Origin: CAIZGX01 sp044349305
GTDB lineage: Bacteria; Bacteroidota; Bacteroidia; Flavobacteriales_D; Sanyastnellaceae
Reading direction: 5' to 3'
Assembly: GCA_044349305.1 (NCBI GenBank)
Contig: JBIKRF010000003.1
Location: forward strand, 10,698 to 74,697
DNA length: 64,000 bases
Shown here: piece by piece, positions 60,617 to 64,000 of the stretch
Layout of the letters: every line of letters begins with the position of its first letter
Position numbering within the stretch: the stretch's first letter is position 1
Notes under the pieces: model-generated
Seen by the model: only the letters and a program-made list of their open reading frames with translations
Databases searched by the model: none
Told to the model about the DNA's origin: nothing
Program-made: the position numbers and the translations under genes

Positions 60617-60690
60617 CAATTAAAAACGAAAAGGTAAACGCTAACAATGGAAAGAGTAAGAAGAACCCATTTTTTAGTACGAATATCCAT
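60616..60690 (-). CDS. Predicted 24-residue membrane peptide (small ORF A)
   Basis: MDIRTKKWVLLTLSIVSVYL then FVFN: a charged N-terminus and one hydrophobic span (8-24). The stop TGA overlaps the ATG of small ORF B. TTG-N17-TACCTTCT upstream is only a weak promoter (two mismatches). Very short, so coding status rests on the overlap and on the matching character of its neighbour. Confidence 0.5.
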   Translation of the reverse strand: MDIRTKKWVLLTLSIVSVYLFVFN

Positions 60691-60783
60691 AGTGTTGTGA
60701 TTAAGTGTTTTTCAAAAAGAAGGTATTATGGGATTGAATTAACAAATTTCTGGAATCGTTTTCAAGATAGAAGTGTTAATTCC

Positions 60784-60816
60784 TTGCGGAATTTTGTTCC
60801 TAATGATTTACATTTG
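60784..60816 (+). promoter_or_regulatory. Promoter of the CsgG-like gene, TTG-N22-TACATTTG
   Basis: TTG (60784-60786), 22 bases, TACATTTG (60809-60816), exact. The GTG start follows after only five bases, so the mRNA is likely leaderless or nearly so. Together with the two small minus-strand ORFs this accounts for most of the 331-base stretch 60491-60821; the remaining bases 60691-60783 hold nothing I recognise. Confidence 0.65.
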
Positions 60817-60821
60817 CACTC

Positions 60822-62186
60822 GTGAGAAGCGCTATAGTAAATAAAATACATATCGGACTGTTGTTCGTCTTGACAAACCTGATGCTCATTGGGTGTTCAA
60901 CTTATAAGGCTCAGCTTCAAGATGCTAAAGAATATGAAGAGGCACGCATGTATTCCAAAGCTTTAAGTCTATACTCTGAATTGCTTGTTCGCAAAGAAAC
61001 TAAGGAGGCCCTCATTGGAAAGAAAAGGGTGATTGACGCCTATATTAAAGAAGATTTCGATAGCCCTATTCGGTTGCTTTGCATGCAAGAAAAATTCAGA
61101 GAGGCGGATGAATTGTTAGCCAAACTAAAAGATTTCGTAGAGAACAACAAGGATATGGATGTGAAAGAGCCATACGGTTTGAAAGAATTTGTTAAACAAT
61201 CGAAACATAGCTATTGCGAAGGATTATACAAACAAGCAGAGTCTGAAGTTCTTGCTTCGAAGTATGATAAAGCCAAAGAAAAGTTGAATGTAATCCGAAG
61301 CTTAGTAAGCGATTTTCCAAATTTGAGATATTTAGAAGGGATGTGTGAACTCTATCCCAATTATTACCTTGCGACTAAAGCGTTGGAAGCTGGAAGTCTC
61401 CGAGAAGCCTATTCCGCTTTAAAAAAGATTGATGATATTGACCCCTCTTTTAAAGATGCCAAACAGTTGATGGAGAGTTGTTTGAAACAAGGGAGAATAA
61501 CCGTTGCGTACGTTGTTGTCGATAAAACAAATGTGAAGAACGAAGTCGAGAAAGAAATGGGATCCCAAGTTGTTCAAGCCCTTTTAGAAAATAAAGATCC
61601 GTTTTTAACGATGTTGGATCGTGATTACACGAATAAAATTTTGGAAGAACAGAAAATGGCCATGTCAGGGCTATTTGATGAGCAAACAATAATTCAAGCG
61701 GGTCAATTAATGGGTGCTAAATACATTCTACTTGGTGAAGTTGTAGAGTATTCTGCAGATCAGAAATTGAATGATTACGGATTAAAAAAAGGATATTTAG
61801 GAAAAAAGATTAGTGATCAAAAAGTGAAGTATCGTCAGTACAACAAGAAGTTTACGACACAAATGAGGTTTAGAATTAACATGATTGACTCGGAGACTGG
61901 AGAGACCCTTTTTAACACCGTTTTCCCTTTGAATAAGGTTAAAGAAATAGATTGGGCAGAGTATACGGGCGATTATAAAATGGTCTATCCAGGAGCTTGG
62001 AATATGGAGTTGATTAGAACTTCTGAGGATCGCGTGGACGTTGCGGAATATGAAGCGCTTCAAAAGTTATTCGAACAAAAACCGTTGGGTAACGAAATGA
62101 ACCAGTTCCGCACAGCCTGTTTGATGGAACTTGCGGGTATGGTTAAAAAAGGACTTGAGGAGAAAATTATTGAAGTCAATCCTTAA
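60822..62186 (+). CDS. CsgG/HfaB-like lipoprotein with N-terminal repeat region
   Basis: 454 residues from GTG 60822. Signal with lipobox Cys25 (LTNLMLIGCSTYK). Residues 30-215 are helical with TPR-like spacing (EEARMYSKALSLYSELLV, EALIGKKRVIDAYI, LKEFVKQSKHSYCEGLYKQAESE in parts). From about 225 the segment VAYVVVDKTNVKNEVEKEMG, FLTMLDRDYTNKILEEQKMAMSGLFDE and IQAGQLMGAKYILLGEVVEYS follows the CsgG/HfaB pattern, a pore-forming or envelope-assembly fold. Closest role: outer-membrane export or anchoring, unproven. It shares TTAA with coaE. Confidence 0.8.
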   Translation: MRSAIVNKIHIGLLFVLTNLMLIGCSTYKAQLQDAKEYEEARMYSKALSLYSELLVRKETKEALIGKKRVIDAYIKEDFDSPIRLLCMQEKFREADELLAKLKDFVENNKDMDVKEPYGLKEFVKQSKHSYCEGLYKQAESEVLASKYDKAKEKLNVIRSLVSDFPNLRYLEGMCELYPNYYLATKALEAGSLREAYSALKKIDDIDPSFKDAKQLMESCLKQGRITVAYVVVDKTNVKNEVEKEMGSQVVQALLENKDPFLTMLDRDYTNKILEEQKMAMSGLFDEQTIIQAGQLMGAKYILLGEVVEYSADQKLNDYGLKKGYLGKKISDQKVKYRQYNKKFTTQMRFRINMIDSETGETLFNTVFPLNKVKEIDWAEYTGDYKMVYPGAWNMELIRTSEDRVDVAEYEALQKLFEQKPLGNEMNQFRTACLMELAGMVKKGLEEKIIEVNP

Positions 62187-62827
62187 GAGATAAGCTTGCG
62201 GTGAATTTCTAGAATCTCACTTAAAATGTTCCTGTTTTCGTTGTTTTCAATTTGAAATTTTCTTTCGGAAGGAAAAGCTCCGTTTGTTTTTTGCAGCGAA
62301 TCGCGTTTATTGAATTCTTCTTCTGTAAGTCGGCTGCGAAGTATAACGCGCTGAAGGCGCGTTTCTCTGTTTGCGTTTACTTCTATTAACCAATCACAGT
62401 TTTCAGGTTGAAACGAATCGGCTAGGGCCGCTTCGCGAATGATATATTTGGCGTTTTGCTTGGCTTTCCAGGAGATAAATTCGTTTTGGACAAAATTGTG
62501 AATGAGCTTTTCAAGGCGAAGCCTTTTTTCTACGTTCGAAAAAATGATGGAAGCGATTTTAGATTTCCAAGAGTCTTTCGAAAAGTCTAAATAGTCACCT
62601 TCCGAAGGACCTTCCTTCAGACCTTTCTGAGAACCTTCCCAAGGATCTTCTGCCGAACCTTTCGGAGAACCTAGAATTTCTATAACTTCATTTTGAATGG
62701 AAGGAATGGCGTATGCTTTCTTAGCTTCATCGTCGGAATTGAAAACAGGAATTCCGAGTGCAACGAAGGCCTTCGCAACCGTTGATTTTCCCGACCCGAT
62801 ATTTCCTGTTAATCCTACTACTACCAT
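62183..62827 (-). CDS. coaE: Dephospho-CoA kinase with a 12-bp repeat insert
   Basis: 214 residues. It phosphorylates dephospho-CoA in the last step of CoA synthesis. P loop GLTGNIGSGKSTVAKAF (5-21), FNSDDEAKKAY, and the lid region VNANRETRLQRVILR are intact. Residues 52-77 hold a GSxK/EG-rich stretch (GSPKGSAEDPWEGSQKGLKE and on) encoded by six tandem 12-base units; it replaces the usual loop before IIFSNVEKRLRLEKLIHNFV in parts. Catalytic parts are untouched, so activity is expected. Divergent from rpe. Confidence 0.93.
   Translation of the reverse strand: MVVVGLTGNIGSGKSTVAKAFVALGIPVFNSDDEAKKAYAIPSIQNEVIEILGSPKGSAEDPWEGSQKGLKEGPSEGDYLDFSKDSWKSKIASIIFSNVEKRLRLEKLIHNFVQNEFISWKAKQNAKYIIREAALADSFQPENCDWLIEVNANRETRLQRVILRSRLTEEEFNKRDSLQKTNGAFPSERKFQIENNENRNILSEILEIHRKLIS
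62597..62672. repeat. Six-copy 12-bp tandem repeat inside coaE
   Basis: Units on the plus strand: ACCTTCCGAAGG, ACCTTCCTTCAG, ACCTTTCTGAGA, ACCTTCCCAAGG, ATCTTCTGCCGA, ACCTTTCGGAGA, then a partial ACCT. Period exactly 12 throughout, in frame with coaE (four residues per unit, one in each mostly Gly). Copies are diverged, so the array is not recent in all units. Copy-number change would not shift the frame. Confidence 0.9.
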
Positions 62828-62860
62828 AGAAAAAATAATTCAAGCTAACAAAACGAAATG

Positions 62861-62868
62861 TATCTTTG
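62861..62868 (+). promoter_or_regulatory. -7 element TATCTTTG of rpe
   Basis: Exact consensus; the ATG at 62873 follows after four bases (TCGC). The -33 position has TTC at 19 bases. The message is probably leaderless. Confidence 0.6.
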
Positions 62869-62872
62869 TCGC

Positions 62873-63544
62873 ATGTCAAAAGTAAACGAAGTTCTTATAG
62901 CTCCATCGGTTTTATCGGCTGATTTTGCAAATCTTCAGCGCGATATCGAAATGATTAATGCTTCTGCTGCGGATTGGTTTCATGTAGATGTAATGGATGG
63001 TGTTTTTGTTCCGAATATTTCTTTCGGAATGCCTGTGATTAAGGCCTTGAAGAAACACGCTACGAAACCGTTAGATGTACACTTGATGATTGTTCAACCC
63101 GAGCGTTACATCGCAGATTTCAAAGCAGTGGGAGCTGATATATTAACGGTACATGCAGAAGCGTGCACACATCTGCACAGAACCATTCAAGCAATTAAAG
63201 CTGAAGGGATGAAGGCAGGGGTGGCGTTGAATCCACACACACCGTTGAGTGCTATTGAAGAAGTGTTGGAAGATGTCGATTTAGTATTAATTATGTCAGT
63301 TAATCCAGGCTTTGGAGGTCAGCAGTTTATTGAAAACACCTATTCAAAGTTGGAGCGATTGAAGGCTATGTTAGCCAATACAAACAACAATCCGGCAGTC
63401 GAAGTGGATGGTGGAGTTAATGCTACGAATGCGCCGAAACTGAAGGCTGCTGGAGCGACAGCATTAGTCGCTGGAAACTTTGTGTTTTCAAGTTCGAATC
63501 CAACGAGTACAATTCAAGAATTAAAAATTTCTGTCAATGGCTAA
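62873..63544 (+). CDS. rpe: Ribulose-phosphate 3-epimerase
   Basis: 223 residues from ATG 62873 (MSKVNEVLIAPSVLSADFAN); an ATG at 62858 would include the -7 element and is rejected. It interconverts ribulose-5-P and xylulose-5-P in the pentose phosphate pathway. HVDVMDGVFVPNISFG (His and Asp metal ligands), DVHLMIVQPERYI, MSVNPGFGGQQFI and VDGGVNATNA cover the TIM-barrel active site. Its last 8 bases overlap the next gene. Confidence 0.95.
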   Translation: MSKVNEVLIAPSVLSADFANLQRDIEMINASAADWFHVDVMDGVFVPNISFGMPVIKALKKHATKPLDVHLMIVQPERYIADFKAVGADILTVHAEACTHLHRTIQAIKAEGMKAGVALNPHTPLSAIEEVLEDVDLVLIMSVNPGFGGQQFIENTYSKLERLKAMLANTNNNPAVEVDGGVNATNAPKLKAAGATALVAGNFVFSSSNPTSTIQELKISVNG

Positions 63545-64000
63545 GAAAAATAGTGGGGTGAATTTGTTCAAGTTCCGTGTAATCATGGATACTGAGCAAG
63601 ATGTGTTTCGCGATATTGAAATAGAAACAGATTCGAATTTCGATTCTTTGCATAAGGCTGTCTTGGATGCTTTCGATTTTGAGCAAGGCGAAATGGCTAG
63701 CTTTTATTTAAGCGATGAAGAGTGGAGCAAAGGGTTAGAGATTTCGTTGATGGATATGGGTGGAGTAGACGAAGATTCGCTTTCAATGTCAACAACCATT
63801 CTGTCAGATATGGTTATGAAGCCAGGCGATAAAATTTTATATGTCTATGATTTCATGCGCATGTGGATTTTCTACATTGAATTGATGGAAGTGAAGAAGG
63901 ATAAACCAAGCACAATTTATCCGAGAGTGGCTTTGGCATTCGGAGATGCGCCATCGCAAGACAGCAAGGAATTTCAAGATATGTTCGAAGCTGATGTTGT
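63537..64000 (+). CDS. pRiA4b ORF-3-like protein, C-terminus cut by window edge
   Basis: An open frame from ATG 63537 runs to the end of the window (154 residues seen). MAKKNSGVNLFKFRVIMDTE then VFRDIEIETDSNFDSLHKAVLDAF, FYLSDEEWSKG and PGDKILYVYDF are the usual marks of the plasmid pRiA4b ORF-3 family. Those proteins are found near mobile elements but are also common chromosomal genes of unknown role; no transposase is seen here. It overlaps rpe by 8 bases, so co-translation is likely. Confidence 0.85.
   Translation, partial: MAKKNSGVNLFKFRVIMDTEQDVFRDIEIETDSNFDSLHKAVLDAFDFEQGEMASFYLSDEEWSKGLEISLMDMGGVDEDSLSMSTTILSDMVMKPGDKILYVYDFMRMWIFYIELMEVKKDKPSTIYPRVALAFGDAPSQDSKEFQDMFEADV

Noticed and set aside
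62597..62672. CRISPR-like array
   Set aside because: Period is 12 bases, with no spacers, and the region is in frame inside coaE.

Overview
The window is a moderately AT-rich chromosomal segment from a member of the Bacteroidota, most likely order Flavobacteriales. The evidence is the secretion-tail chemistry (two type A and one type B type IX secretion sorting domains), the gene order tRNA-Thr/Tyr/Gly/Thr-tuf-tRNA-Trp-secE-nusG-rplKAJL-rpoBC, Bacteroidota-only families (DUF5606, DUF4403, long NusB, GH92) and promoters of the form TTG-N19..22-TAnnTTTG. I cannot fix the genus. No rRNA, CRISPR array, prophage or insertion sequence is visible, and base composition looks even.

Layout. 1-1097: start of a secreted multi-FAS1 protein that leaves the left edge. 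1302-4986: a tight FIST sensor / PAS histidine kinase / single-domain response regulator set, followed by a membrane-anchored DUF4836-like protein and a convergent DUF4403 lipoprotein. 8238-9326: a T9SS-secreted PKD protein. 9514-22592 (minus strand): the translation/transcription block, read tRNA-Thr, Tyr, Gly, Thr, tuf, tRNA-Trp, secE, nusG, rplK, rplA, rplJ, rplL, rpoB, rpoC, with hairpins after tuf, before rplK and between rplL and rpoB. 22706-29541 (minus): hpf, xerC, rpsU, an acyl-CoA dehydrogenase, apt, a helix-hairpin-helix protein, a large lectin-like T9SS type B protein, tRNA-Val and a DUF5606 protein.

29630-47236: mixed housekeeping genes: asparaginase, TatD nuclease, a plus operon of glycosyltransferase 9, thioesterase and HemJ, a minus pair of hydroxyacid dehydrogenase and MgtE, a secreted metalloprotease, an NlpC/P60 hydrolase, pterin dehydratase, leucine dehydrogenase, NusB, MiaA, a TlpA-type thioredoxin with a small HEAT-like protein, a T9SS type A protein and a DUF2797 protein. 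47371-52563 (plus): RRM protein, WD40 protein, alpha-amylase lipoprotein, thioesterase, TrmB, Mrp and NifU. 52558-60690 (minus): an ABC-F ATPase, then a six-gene operon read from the right: two tiny overlapping membrane ORFs (24 and 37 aa, too small for ordinary gene calling), a protein resembling a 2H phosphoesterase without its histidines, an MFS transporter, a prolyl oligopeptidase and a GH92 mannosidase. 60822-64000: a CsgG-like lipoprotein, CoaE carrying a 12-bp tandem repeat inside the gene, Rpe and the start of a pRiA4b ORF-3-like protein.

The most unusual items are the overlapping small-ORF pair at 60503-60690 with its operon, the six-unit 12-bp repeat inside coaE, the -7 elements placed 4-5 nt before the start codons of rpe and the CsgG-like gene, and a perfect 12-bp palindrome in the promoter spacer of the helix-hairpin-helix gene. 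The only stretch above 300 bases without a conventional gene is 60491-60821, and it holds the two small ORFs and a promoter. Genes are packed closely: several convergent pairs share a TTAA or TTATAA double stop, and two intrinsic terminators sit inside the last codons of the opposing gene.
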